64,000 nucleotides of DNA from Coprinopsis marcescibilis (lineage: Eukaryota; Basidiomycota; Agaricomycetes; Agaricales; Psathyrellaceae), in assembly GCA_004369085.1 (NCBI GenBank), contig ML210220.1, positions 33,746 to 97,745 on the forward strand, written 5' to 3'. The notes below the pieces were generated by a model that saw only the letters and a program-made list of their open reading frames with translations, searched no databases and was not told the DNA's origin. The first letter of the stretch is position 1. Each line of letters begins with the position of its first letter. This document shows positions 23,742-34,878 of this stretch, piece by piece. A program made the translations under genes and the position numbers.

Positions 23742-26476
23742 CTCCAAGCGTGCGATTGCTTCGCTGATAGCGGACAGATTGTCCATTCGCTCGAAGCGAC
23801 ATGTAAACGAGGATCCCAGGCTGTGGAGCCATGCAGGGAGGTCAGCATGCCCAGGGGGAGTGAGCTCGACGGCTCTCCTCTGAGATGCGATCGCCTTGCC
23901 AATATCGGACAAATTTCCTGTTCGTTCGAAACGACATCTGAACGAGTTTCCCAGGTTGTTGAGCCATGCGGGAAGGCCATCATGACCAGAGGGAGCGAGC
24001 TCGACGGCTCTCTCCTGCGATGCGATTGATTTGCCAATATCGGATAGATTTCCTGTTCGCTGGAAGCGACATCTGAACGAGTTTCCGAGGTTGTTGAGCC
24101 ATGCAGGCAGGTCAGCATGACCAGGGAGAGTGAGCTCGATGGCTCTTTCCTGGGATGTGATTGCTTCGCCAATATCAGATAGATTGCCTGTTCGTTCGAA
24201 GCGACACGTGAATGCGGTTCCCAGGTCGTTGAGACGTCCAGGGAGGTCAGCATGACCAAGGGGAGTGAGCGAGATGGCTCTCTCCTGGGATGCGATCGAT
24301 TTGACAATATCGGATAGATTGCCTGTTCGTTCGAAGCGGCGTGTGAATGAGTTTCCCAGGTTGTTGAGCCATACAGGGAGGCCAGCATGACCAGGAGGAG
24401 TGAGCTTTACAGCTCTCTCTTGGGATGCGATCGCTTTGCCAATATCAGACAGATTTCCCGTTCGTTTGAAATGGTATGTGAGCGAGAATCCCAGGTTGTT
24501 AAGCAAGGCAGGGAGGGCAGCATGCCCAAGGGGAGTGAGCTCGACGGCTCTCTCCTGGGATGTGATCGCTTTACCTATATCAGACATAGTGCCTGTTCGT
24601 TGGAAGCGACGTGCGAACGAGGATCCGAGGTTGTTGAGCCGTGCAGGAAGGTCAGCATGACCAGGGGGTGTGAGTTCGACGGCTCTCTCCTGGGATGTGA
24701 TTGCTTTGCCAATATCGGATAAATTGCCTGTTTGTTCGAAGCGGCTTCTCAACGAGTTTCCCAGGTTGGTGAGCAGGGGAAAGAGGCCAGCATGGCCAGG
24801 GGGAGTGAGCTCGATGGCTCTCTCCAGGGACGCAATCGCTTTACCGACATCGGACAGATTTCCTGTTCGTTGGAAGCGGGATGTGAGCGCGCCTCCCAGG
24901 TTATTGAGATCTCCAGATAGGTCAGCACGACCAGGGGGAGCAAGTTCGATGGATCTCTCCAAGAGTGTGATTGCTTCGCTGATATCAGACAGATTGCCTA
25001 TTCGCTCGAAGCGACATGTGAACGAGGTTCCGAGGCTATTGAGCCGTGCACGGAGGTCAGCATCCCCAGAGGGAGTGAGCTCGACGGCCCTCTCCTGGGA
25101 TGCGATTGCTTTGCCGATATCAGATAGATTCCCTGTTCGTTGGAAGCGACATCTGAACGAGGTTCCCAAGTTGCTGAGATGTCCAGGGAGGTCAGCATGG
25201 CCAAGGGGAGTGAGTTCGATGGCTCTTTCTTGGGATGCGATCGCTTTGCCAATCTCCGACAGATTGCCTGTTTGCTCGAAGCGACATCTGAACGAGATTC
25301 CCAGGCTCTTGAGATGTCCAGGGAGGTCAGCATGACCGGGGGGAGTGAGCTCGACGGCTCTCTCCAGGGATGAGATCGCTTTGACAATATCAGGCAAATT
25401 TCCCGTTCGTTCGAAGAGGTATATGAGCGAGACTCCGAGGTTGTCGAGCCGGCCAGGGAGGTCAACGTGACCAGTGGGAGTGAGAGAAACGGCCTCCTTT
25501 AGTGCCGCGATTGCTTCGTCGATATCTGATCGCTCCCCTGTTTTTTCAAACTTTTGTAGAAGTGACCATCCGAGGGCGTTCAACAGGGCTGGGAAGGAGG
25601 CATGCCAAAGGGATGTGCGATCGATGGCTCCCTTTAGTTCCAAGATTCTTTCCTCTACTTCGGATAGCTTTGCAAACTTGTTCGGCAATGCTGTATGGGA
25701 CCATAAGCCTTCCATTTCCTCCACTGATATGAAACCATCTACCTTCCTCTGCCTTGCCATCACAACTCCCAGCTATTTCACGTAAATCGTACGATAAAGT
25801 TAGCTTTAGCTCCTCGTCCCCGTTCTTCATTTCCTGGACATGACCTGCATTGTTTGCTGAAGTAAGTAGAAGCATTATTGACGGAAGAAGTTAGAACCCT
25901 CACCGCATCTCGGCGGGACGCGAGGCTCAAAAGATTTTACACCGGTCAAGTCCAAATGCGTGTAGCACAAGTTCTCTCCATCCATGAACCCCACAATAAG
26001 TTGGACGGCATCAGTTCCTGTTGGGCTTCGAAAACCAAGGTCAGTTCCTTTATGGATGACTGGCGCGAACAGTAAATACTCACAGTATGATTGATCCTTT
26101 CATTGTCCATCGTCTCTGAGTGACTCTGTACAACGGATACCGTATACCATAGCCCGCGTCAAGACCAAAGATGATGATTTCGATGATGTTCAGAGACGAA
26201 TGGCCTCCATGAGTGTCTTTGCGCTCAACAGCGAGGTCTAATGGGTAAATAAACATCAGCGATTATAGAGAAGCGGAGAGAGGGATCTCGCACTCCTGTT
26301 AAATAAAATTTCCTAGAATAAAGGTGTCAGCGAGGGGAAGACCTAGACAAGTTTTTTCGACAAACCTTTGAATGGTTTGAGTGCCGGTACGTAGATTTCT
26401 TTTGAGGGATCGCCGTCAGCGTATCTGTAGTATTGTATTCGTAGAAGAAAGGGAACACTCACAGTCTTGCACTCAT

Positions 26477-27372
26477 CACGCAGTTTGAGAGGGTGTCGAT
26501 CGATTTCTGCACTCGCAGTGAGGGTAAGAAGGATTAGGAAGTCGAAGGGCGGCGAAGGGTGAAATTTTCGAACCAACCGAAGGTCCTTAATAGTGCTAAC
26601 ACCACACCATCGGACTGCACACCTTCACCAGGCGTCATTAGCTTAATACGAGTACAGCCTGGTATCGGAGGCAATCCCTAAGCGACCACTCAATGGTGTC
26701 GTCAATGAGCATATTGGACCCTGCCTCGACCCCAATTTCACCATGCTGTCTACAATTAACGGCCGTCTGGTTTGTCCTACTATGTAGGCCTCGTGGCTCA
26801 TATAACTGGCCGCTGTGGGCCAGGTATGGATACATTAAGCACAGCACTCTGCCTCATGGCCTCATGTCGCATTGCCGCTGTCAACACGTGTTATCAGGGC
26901 CAAAGAAAAGTCCAGCAAGTAACGACGACGAATTTCTGACGTATATTCGTGTCGATCCATAGTCTCTGGTACCATTTTGTGGGTCTCATAATGAGTGGGA
27001 TCGTCAAGGCAAACACTGGTTAACTGGTGGTCGTAATGTTATGGGGTGCGGCCTAATTTTGGTATCATGAAGGGCGTCAAAGCTACTGTCGGCGTTGGTG
27101 GCATTGGTGGGAGGGCTATGCAAAGCTATAATTATGATCAGCCACTTACCCTGATCCCTGATAGTGGTAATGTTAGCATGGAAATAAGCGCCCAGGGTCA
27201 AAGCTTCTTCAATAGCAGTCACCCAACCGAGCGGCGAGCCCACGAAATGTTTGTAGGAGGTGCGCAATAAGATCTGATGTGTGGTCGATAAACCGTTTTG
27301 GTCGATTATATGCCACAGAACGATTGGAACTTTCAATCTCGGAGCCACCCTAGACGGACTTCCACCCACAGC
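26477..27372. other. 5' flank of gene 2, duplicated with gene 1 flank
   Basis: Non-coding. The segment near 26740-26800 matches 16790-16850 upstream of gene 1. No promoter motif was recognised with confidence. Confidence 0.5.
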
Positions 27373-27468
27373 GTGGTACAAGTAGCGCAGTGGGTGTTGG
27401 CCCGGCCGGGTGTCACGGCGCCGATTGTGGGGACTACGAGTTTGGACAATTTTTATGATTTGTTGGGT
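27373..27468 (+). pseudogene. aldo/keto reductase fragment
   Basis: About 30 codons read [17 protein letters not shown] followed by TTSLDNFYDLLG. This matches the cofactor-binding C-terminal region of the two reductases at the left end of the window ([25 protein letters not shown]). No other reductase exon was found nearby on this strand. It is an isolated gene relic, in opposite orientation to its relatives. Confidence 0.7.
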
Positions 27469-27741
27469 GAGTGTTATGAGTGCCAGTGTGTCGAAACCAC
27501 GAGGTTGTGATGTCTGAAGAAGGGAAAGGGGAACGTCGTGCGAGAGTAATTTTGGAAGGAAATGAGCATTTTACATGATTGGATTTGAGTGTATGTATTA
27601 TGGAATCCGTGCTTGAACGAGATTTTGTGGTCGTCATGAGTTTTCTCTGGATCCTGTTATCCCGGAAGCCTGAGAGACTCTTTGCTCGCAACCCGGAGGA
27701 TAATGTACAACTTATGTATGTTGATGCCTAGTTGTCTCTCT

Positions 27742-30061
27742 TCAAGCCGCACGCGTGATACCCAACACGCGTCCGTAAAAGTCCAACTCCCTATCGAGCG
27801 AGTCCCGCAGATTCTCTTCTTTCCTCCAGCCATGTCCTTCACCATCGTACAGCTTATACTCGACTAGACCACCCTTGGCTTTAATACTGTCGTAGATCAG
27901 CTCGGCCTGTTCCTTGGGCACGACTTTATCGATGGATCCTTGGAGGATCTGTGACACGTCATCGTTAGTTACACTCGATGAATCGTACAAGGGCCACACT
28001 GGAAAACACCAATTACCAATAAAGGCGTCTTGATCCTATCCACATGGAAGATCGGGGACCTTGCCTGGTACACCACATCCCTCTCCTCCTTCGTCCTCCC
28101 ACCTTCCGCACCAAAAATAAGCTTGTCGAGGTACTTGCTCTCAAACTTGTGCGTGAACTCCTCCAGCTTCTCTAGGTCGGAGATGCCGTAACTGCTTTGG
28201 GCGGCGGCGAATACGGTGAGGTCGGATTCGGTGGGCGCGGTGGAGATGGCGGCGAGGACTGTGAAGCCGCCGGCGGACCCGCCGCGGATTGTGATGCGTT
28301 TGGGGTCGATGAGGTTGTATGGTGCGGAGCTGAGGCTGCGGGCTGCGTGGATGCTGTCTTGGACGTCCGAGATGCCCCAGTTGCCGTCGAGACGCTCGAT
28401 GTAGGCTCGGCCGTAGCCTGAGCTGCCGCTGTAGTTGACGTCCAGCCTAGTTGGTAGTTAGTAACAGTATGAATGATATGGGTTAGGGAGAAGCTCACCA
28501 TCCCCAGCCTCGGCTGGTGAAGTACTGCTTCCTCCAGTCGAGCCCTTGACCGACGTAGCCGGTGGGCCCACCGTGGATGCTAACGACGCAAGGCGGGCTC
28601 TCGCCCTCAATGCTGGACCCTTCGTATTGAGGATTATGCGGTGCGTAGTAGACAACGTAGAGCGGGCCTTTGTTATCAGGCAATTCGAGTGTGATTGGTC
28701 GAGGGAGAGAGACGAGATCCGGGGAAAGTTCGGGCTCGGCTGGACCTGAGGACTCGGCACTCGGTGGCTTGATCACTTCGAACTCGGCCCGCTGGTTGAT
28801 GAGGGAGCTGACTGAGGTCTTGACAATCTGCTTCTTGGTGTCCCCCTTCTGACCTGCGAACACGATTTCGCCTTGGGTTAGAGAGCGGGGAGCGCCGACG
28901 GAGACGTAGGGGCTCGCGATCCTCGTCACGCTGGGACCTGAACTGACGAGAGAGACGTAGTATATAACGTCTCGTCCGTCCTCGATTGCTACGAATACCA
29001 CGCCTTTCCCCTCCGAGACCACCGCGTACGGGAACTCACCCAAGCTCCAAAACGGGGGTGCAAAGTCGTAATCGAGAGGTTTGTCAAGCAGAGACGATGG
29101 GGTTTCGGTCGCGACGTCGTATTTCCAGGGGTTGACGAAGCCTGAGACGTCAGATGTGTAGATAAGGGTGGTATTGGTGGCCCATGCGGGGTAGGAGGCG
29201 CTGATCTTCTCCTTGACGCCTGCTATGTGCTTAGGGTTTGCGATTGTGAGGTTGTCGGAGGAGAAGGAAGTTTCTGCGACGTAGATTTGGCCACCGAGCC
29301 ATGGCATGTCGGGGTGGAACCATTGCTGCCATACGATACGGGACCCGTCTGGAGAGAACCGCGGAAGGGCGTAAAAGTCGGCGCCGCTGACGAGGGGACT
29401 GATGGTCTGTGCGCTAGTGTTGACAACGACGAGAGACGTTTTAGCCTCGGACGGATTTTCGTCTGTGTGGTCCTCGAGGACTGCAACGAGATACTCCGAT
29501 TTGCTTGGATGTAAAGCAAAATTCGCGTAACGGTGTGGTTTGTCCGCTAGGAGCGTATGGGTTGCTGGTGCGTCAGTATGACGAATAATTGCATAAGTAT
29601 CGCACGGACCTGGGGTAAGTGGTTCAGGTGTAGCTGGCTTATCGCCCTTTAGATCTACGCGATATATCCTTCCATCGCTAAAGTTGGAAAAGTAGCCATG
29701 ACCATTGTGGACGATAGCAGCACCTCCGCCGTACTCCTGTGCCCCAGTGCGAACGTTCCATTCGGGACCCACGACGTCCTTTCCTGAGACAGTTTCGACC
29801 AATACACTTCTACCTTTCTCGGAAGGACGTCTCTCGAGGTGGTAGATGGTATTTGTGACGGAATCGACAAGGATATCTTCGATCGAGTTGGCCTATCGTC
29901 CAGTATTAAGCAATGTCAGCGCTTTTTGCTTTCGATTAAAAGCGATGGATTCCGCAATGATATATAGATGAATCACTAACGTTCTTCGTTATCGATCCTG
30001 CGGTTATCGGCGATACCCAGGTGCCAAAAGGTGCCCGTTTGCGTTCGGTTTGTTGAGCCAT
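27742..30061 (-). CDS. prolyl-oligopeptidase-like serine peptidase (S9)
   Basis: A spliced gene starting MAQQTERKRAPFGTW at 30061 and ending VLGITRAA at 27742, about 660 residues. The N-terminal half is a beta-propeller-like region (VRTGAQEYGGGA, HPSKSEYLVAVLEDH, LPRFSPDGSRIVWQQW, YPAWATNTTLIYTSD). The C-terminal half is an alpha/beta hydrolase: VVSIHGGPTGYVGQG supplies the oxyanion region, GGSAGG the nucleophile Ser, GSIDKVVPKEQ the Asp and GEGHGWRKEEN the His. All three catalytic residues are therefore present. Such enzymes are cytosolic or secreted aminoacyl-peptidases; no signal peptide is visible, so a cytosolic place is inferred. At least three introns are seen, the last before the Asp motif. 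It lies just left of the large transposon and appears intact. Confidence 0.88.
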
Positions 30062-30367
30062 CTGGTGTGCGTGGAGGATTAGATTCTGCTTCATTCAACA
30101 CAGTGTATGCGGTCGCCGTACATTGAATACGGGGTCTAGCAGCAACGGTAAAGGGACAAGCAGGTTACTGTTGTGGATCAAGGAAGACCAGAGTCAAGAG
30201 TGTCGTCAACAGTGCAAGTACCCTCACAGTCGCGGTCCGCGCGGTGCCATCCGCAGTGATAAGATTAGATTAGATGTGTCGGTCTGGCTTCTCAGCTCAA
30301 GTGTGATGATTGAAAGGAGATCACAGCGCACCTCCCTTTTCAGCTCGTTGCACTGAAGCAGAACATA
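30062..30367. other. S9 peptidase 5' flank up to transposon
   Basis: Host DNA holding the probable promoter of the S9 peptidase gene. It ends at the ATA target duplication (30365-30367) of the large transposon. No gene was found. Confidence 0.5.
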
Positions 30368-30443
30368 CACTGCAGGGAATGCCCTGTTTAGGAATCACCA
30401 AAATTTATCCAAAACGCATCACAGGATTTAAAGTTTTAAGAGA
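30368..30443 (+). repeat. left terminal inverted repeat
   Basis: About 75 bases starting CACTGCAGGGAATGCCCTG. It matches the reverse complement of 48387-48461 with few differences, most clearly over the inner block AAAACGCATCACAGGATTTA. Confidence 0.9.
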
Positions 30444-31010
30444 ACCCTTTTGAGCCGAACAAAACAAAAAGTTCCTTGCATACCAAAAATGGGCCAGAAT
30501 GTAGCGTATTTGGTTAACTTTGACAAGGCAAAAATGTTTAATATTTGACGATGTTTTGAGGTCACCCAAATTAAAGCAAAACATAAAGTCATGATATCAT
30601 TCTCAGCGTCCCAAAACAACAAGTTCTGAGAGAGTTTTTTCAAGGTTCAAAATTCGGCCTAAAACATTACATTGTGACCAAAACAAAACATAGGATATTC
30701 CTGAAACATTTCTCCATCGCTAAAAGCAGTCCAGAACGTTGCGTTTTGAGGAAGAGTTTTGCGCGCAACCGAAAGGTAATTGAACTTTAAATTTTGCTGA
30801 CCGACAAATATTGCGCACGCTGAGAGTTCGCTGAGCGGCCTCTGCGCGTACACTCATGAAGTCACGCGTGTCAGCTTGAGAAACACCGGTCCACGGGTCC
30901 GTGGCGAGTGACCTTGGGACTCACGCTGGAACTCACGCTGCTACAGCTGGAGAACATACTATATTTAAAAGTGTCCACATCGGGAGCTGAATACAGTCTG
31001 CGGGCTACAC
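30444..31010. other. left subterminal noncoding region of transposon
   Basis: AT-rich DNA with many AAAAC, CAAAAC and TTTTGAG words, resembling the right subterminal region in style. It is a likely place for transposase-binding repeats. No gene was found. Confidence 0.45.
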
Positions 31011-32918
31011 CTATAGTTCAGAGTGATGTAGGGAGTCGGAGCTGTCAAAGCTCAAGATCAGGGAGTCGGAGCTGTCCGAGGAGCTCACAGAGTCTTCTCC
31101 GCTATCTTTGGACTGATCAAAATAGCCGTCAGGGAGAGGAGAGAATTGCTCCGGGATCTCCGTCAACTGAGGCTGGCGGCTGTCCGTCAAGGTTGGAACG
31201 TATACAGAGGGTACGACTGTTCTGACAGATGTGGCCGTAGCGGTTACAGTTGAGACATAGATGACAGTGGTGGGGCTGCTGATACTAGCTCCATGGCGGG
31301 AGAAGTCCGGTAGGTTACTGTCAATCGTATCCATGACCTGAGCGCAAGTCAACGGACTAGTACGCTTGCGGATTGACTCGAGTACATACCTGTTTCATGG
31401 CACCTGGCCATTGGGTAAGCATCATGGAGAACATTGTAAACATGACCAATGCATTAAATAACCCCTGGAATGAGAAGAGCCTAAAGACGGTGAATGTCGA
31501 TCGACCATCTTGAGGTATCTAATCAATGCGTCAAGTTAGCATCAAGTTAGCGTCAAGAGACATTACTCACCTTCTTTTGCCAGATACAAATGTCAAACTT
31601 GCATGCTCCAGCTCCGCTTGCAAGTAAGTGCTTAGAGGGGTAAGATTGAGCCGCAACAATGCGTACATCATCTAGCAGGAATAACGTTAGTCATGGACGA
31701 TTTTTGCGTTTTCCCAAAGCCTACCATGTCTTAGAATCTCCGTTGGGGACGAAGAGGAAAGGCCATAGATGTAGACTGCGCCATACGGCGCTGGGCATGC
31801 AACTGACAACCCGTTTTCGACAAAGACTGCATCCTTGGCCTTGTTCAATTTCCCTGGCAGGAGGAAGGAGAGCTTTTTCGAAAGTGTTGCCGACGTGTAG
31901 AGGTCAAACCCTTTGTTCAGGTTATCAACCAAAGTCAGCGAGCGATCCGGACTCAAGGTAACACCCCCACTGTTGACTAACATTAGCGACTGGAAAGCGT
32001 AATCGAGCGATACTTACAAAGGAGTTGGCACGCATCTTTCAGCTTTGTGCGCCCCAGTGCTTGCCTTGATTGTGAATCTAATCATTTGTTAGCAAATAGG
32101 TAGAAGAATGACCGAATTGTTGCCGAGTTGACTCGCCGTTGGCCAGTATGAAGAACATAAGCCATCACATCTCCTGAATTGAAATGCAGGCGACAGATGA
32201 TATAGTTACCAGGAGCTTCGTATTTCCAGAGGAACTTGAGCTTGACTGGAAACTGTGAGCCACGCTCAAGGGCGACAGGCCAAACACTTACAACTAGCAT
32301 CGGCTGTGTATGCCCTTACTTCCCCGTAGCTGTCGCAGACAACGAGGCAGCGAGTTGAGCTGTCAAAATCCAAGTCTTCAATGGCAGTCGTCCTAAACAG
32401 GTTCTCGGAGGTGAGGGGGCGAACCTAGGAAAAAAATGAGTTCATTATCTCAGAATGGAACCTACGGGACTCACTGTTCCATTGGTGTATCTGTATATAA
32501 TCAGTTGACCACGTCTGGTACCAATAAAAAGGAATCGGGAGGTCTGTGAAGATTCGAACCATTTCACAACACTCGTTTGGCCCCATCCCGAGTCCTTATC
32601 CCTTAAATCGTGGATGAGCTTCAGGTTGCTGACGTTCCATATCTTCACGGTTTCATCGGATGCTAGTCAAACCTTCAGCTTGCTTAACACGGGAGAAGAC
32701 CTGATACTCACATCCACTCGCAAGGACCTCCCCATCGTCGGTAAAAGCCAGTTGCGTTATTTGGGATTGATGACCGGTCAGCCTTCCCACAAGTCTGTAA
32801 CTCTGTAATGTCCAACTAAACAACAGCTCGAATGAAGATTGAAATTGGAGCTCACCGAGGAAAAGGAGAACAAGGAGAAGCGCTTGAGGAATGTGCGGAT
32901 TTGGATGAAGGGAAGCAT
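31011..32918 (-). CDS. WD40-repeat protein with C-terminal membrane segment
   Basis: A transposon cargo gene. The start MLPFIQIRTFLKRF at 32918 is chosen because a TATAAAAG box lies about 35 bases upstream and the frame joins by a good intron to SYRLVGRLTGHQSQIT. WD40-type blocks read LTGHQSQITQLAFTDDG, SDETVKIWNVSNLKLI, RFLFIGTRRGQLIIY, FDSSTRCLVVCDSYGE, DGVALNLVDNL-like strands with VALS and GAVYIYGL, and HLLASGAGACKFDICIWQ. A hydrophobic segment LFNALVMFTMFSMML then forms a probable membrane anchor. A Ser/Asp-rich tail ends DSSDSLHHSEL. At least eight introns are inferred. Its function is unknown; WD40 propellers are binding platforms. It is the only minus-strand cargo gene and is divergent from the next gene. 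Confidence 0.72.
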
Positions 32919-32950
32919 TGGAGGAAAGGGGAAAGCGAAAGCGAAGACCC

Positions 32951-32958
32951 TCTTTTAT
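32951..32958 (-). promoter_or_regulatory. TATA box of WD40 cargo gene
   Basis: TATAAAAG on the minus strand, about 35 bases upstream of the chosen ATG of the WD40 gene. The position suits a short 5' leader. Confidence 0.5.
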
Positions 32959-33048
32959 ACACAAAGTCTCTTTTGTTGGCAGATAGATATCAATCTATTT
33001 TGGGAGCGGCGAGTAACGGACAACGTTGCCAGTTCCACCCGTAAGACT

Positions 33049-33190
33049 TGCGTCTACTACAATAGATTGATTAGCGGTGGGTAGCGATGGAATACAATAA
33101 AGTATACGACGAGAACAACACTGTCCAGTTCCACGACTTGCGTCTACTACAATAGATTGATTAGCGGTGGGTAGCGATGGGATACAATCA
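33049..33190. repeat. direct repeat in divergent promoter
   Basis: A block of about 50 bases containing ACTTGCGTCTACTACAATAG and GGTGGGTAGCGATGG occurs twice, 92 bases apart, between the divergent WD40 gene and the next plus-strand gene. Confidence 0.8.
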
Positions 33191-33201
33191 AGTACAACGA
33201 A

Positions 33202-34213
33202 ATGTTGCCAAGATTTGCAAATGCCGACAAAAAATCCCGTTGGTTTAAATGGTGCATAGCAAGTCTTGAGCTGGTATGCACCAGAACGCCCACGATGTCC
33301 TTCGTAATCGACAAAGGATACCCAACGAGCATGCGACCAATCGTAAAGCGCAATCTCCCACAAATCGCACAGGAACTTTCTTTCAAGCTGGAATGTGCGG
33401 GTCCGCGTTTACCATTAACGGTGGAGATGGAGCTCGATATCACGGAGGAACAGGTTGTGGAGAACAGACGCCATGCACTATTAGCGAAGGAAAATCTGAG
33501 GGTGGCAGTTGTAATCGACATGGGAGAATGGGCTCCATCTCCTCCAACTTCAGACGACGAAGACTATGAAGATGACTCGAAGGGCACTTCAATGATCCCA
33601 AAGCCACCAGGGGGACCGGGACGACCAGGTAGTGGGGGATACAACATTGCGAAGGCCATGAGCTGGTCTAAACCTCTTTTCTCACAACTTCGCGTGAGTT
33701 TGACAATGTGAGTGTACTTTAAGCGGTGCTCACATTTCCCTAGACTTTCTTGGCTTCAGAGTGCGATAAAGCGCTTGATACAACAGTTTGCTTCAAAAAC
33801 CAGGACGAAGAGAAGCTGAAGGTGGTCTGCGACAAGGTAAGTTGTTCATTAATAAATGGAAGATTGGTGATACAAACAAGCACCTACCAGGCATTGGAAC
33901 AATTTCCTGAGTTGAAGAGATTTGAAGAGCGTTGGCCGTTGACATCGCTAATTCAAATGTACCTGAAGAACACGTCCGAGAAGGCCCGTCGTTCGAAGAA
34001 GGGAACTGAACTCGAGACGGTCAGTTTCAATTGGATAGGACTATCTTCCAACTGACCTGTAGTTCACAGATTATTTCCGCAGTGACCAGGGTTGAGAAGC
34101 TGAAGACAGCCAAACCGAAGCGAAAAGTTGTCGCAGAGGATGAGGAGAGTTCGGATACGCAAGAGGAGGAAAAGGCTCCGACAGTAAAGAAAGCGAGGTT
34201 TAAAAGACAGTAG
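33202..34213 (+). CDS. uncharacterised transposon cargo gene (four exons)
   Basis: The first exon starts MLPRFANADKKSRWFKW and contains acidic stretches (TSDDEDYEDDSKG) and a Pro/Gly-rich linker. Good introns join it to TFLASECDKALDTTVCFKNQ, then ALEQFPELKRFEERWPLTS, then IISAVTRVEKLKTAKPKRK. The last exon ends KKARFKRQ. The product is about 280 residues, with an acidic centre and a strongly basic C-terminus that may target the nucleus or bind DNA (inference). No known domain was recognised. It lies between the WD40 gene and the 884-codon gene inside the transposon and is read in the transposase direction. Confidence 0.6.
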
Positions 34214-34434
34214 GCTAGTGTACTGATCGTCGTATTGCCGTAGATCCAAGTTGCATGAGACTTCTTTGCTGAGACTGATATACTAGCAAAACCAGTTTAA
34301 GAATGTCGGAAGGGCCAAAGGTATGTGAGGATTTGATAGTCTGCGCGGATTATCCACTGCAAACGAGTATTAGGGAGTGAGAGTGGCATTCCAAGAAGGT
34401 TGGAAGGTGGCCAAGGGTAGATAGAGAGTGGCTA

Positions 34435-34690
34435 GTGGTCGGATAATCCATATCTACCATTTGTGCAAAACCGTGAAGGGAGGCGATGGACGTTGGAACT
34501 GTGACGTGCCAGCGCGCAAGCGGAATTTGGACGACATTACATATTTCAAAGTCCGCCTGCGCACAATTCCTCTTTCCACCGCTATTTAGATTTGGATTAT
34601 CCGACTACCAGCCACTCTCACATCCATCCCCTCTGTCTACGGCTTTGTAGATTTGGATTATCCGACTACAGCCACTGTCACTCCAAAATA
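34435..34690. repeat. GGATTATCCGACTA motif cluster
   Basis: Two plus-strand copies of TAGATTTGGATTATCCGACTA (about 34587 and 34648) and one inverted copy (about 34436) lie between two cargo genes. More copies lie at 43590-43900. Confidence 0.8.
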
Positions 34691-34878
34691 CACCTTGGCC
34701 GTCTTCTGTCCACTACTGTCACCTCTCTGCTATTCCGCGTTCCCCGACGTCACGCAGCATCATCGTTTCTCAAGTAGGTTCAATCTTTTTCCAAATAGCA
34801 TACTTGCTTACGATTCTCAGTTTCAGGCTCACAGCCCAAATATCTGCGAATAGGGAGCATCGTCGGTGTGTAAAGGCA

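Larger units (their letters stand above)
19886..26476 (-). pseudogene. C2-like/TPR/CHAT gene 2, split by transposable element
   Basis: Close paralog of gene 1, in the same order from right to left. C2-like exons lie at about 25.8-26.5 kb (NIIEIIIFGLDAGYG, VQLIVGFMDGENLC, DEELKLTLSYDL). A TPR frame at 23736-25763 has thirteen complete 45-residue units and part of a fourteenth (DNLSAISEAIARLE). The 1.83-kb element at 21908-23741 follows. Coding then resumes at 21907 with RDIKLGPPDCADLP, the post-TPR helices and the CHAT exons (19886-20750) with NNIHFACHA and [11 protein letters not shown]. The two halves meet in frame across the 7-bp duplicated target CTCCAAG, and no other disabling change was seen. 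The gene therefore looks recently interrupted rather than old and decayed. As it stands, a stop codon lies just inside the element. The 5' end is uncertain. Confidence 0.8.

Noticed and set aside
23736..25763. Regular direct repeats that might suggest a CRISPR-like or satellite array
   Set aside because: The 135-base period equals 45 codons of TPR units with varied bases, so it is a coding repeat.
31659..31961. Plus-strand frame over the WD40 gene
   Set aside because: The minus strand has consistent splice sites and WD40-like strands; the plus frame has none.
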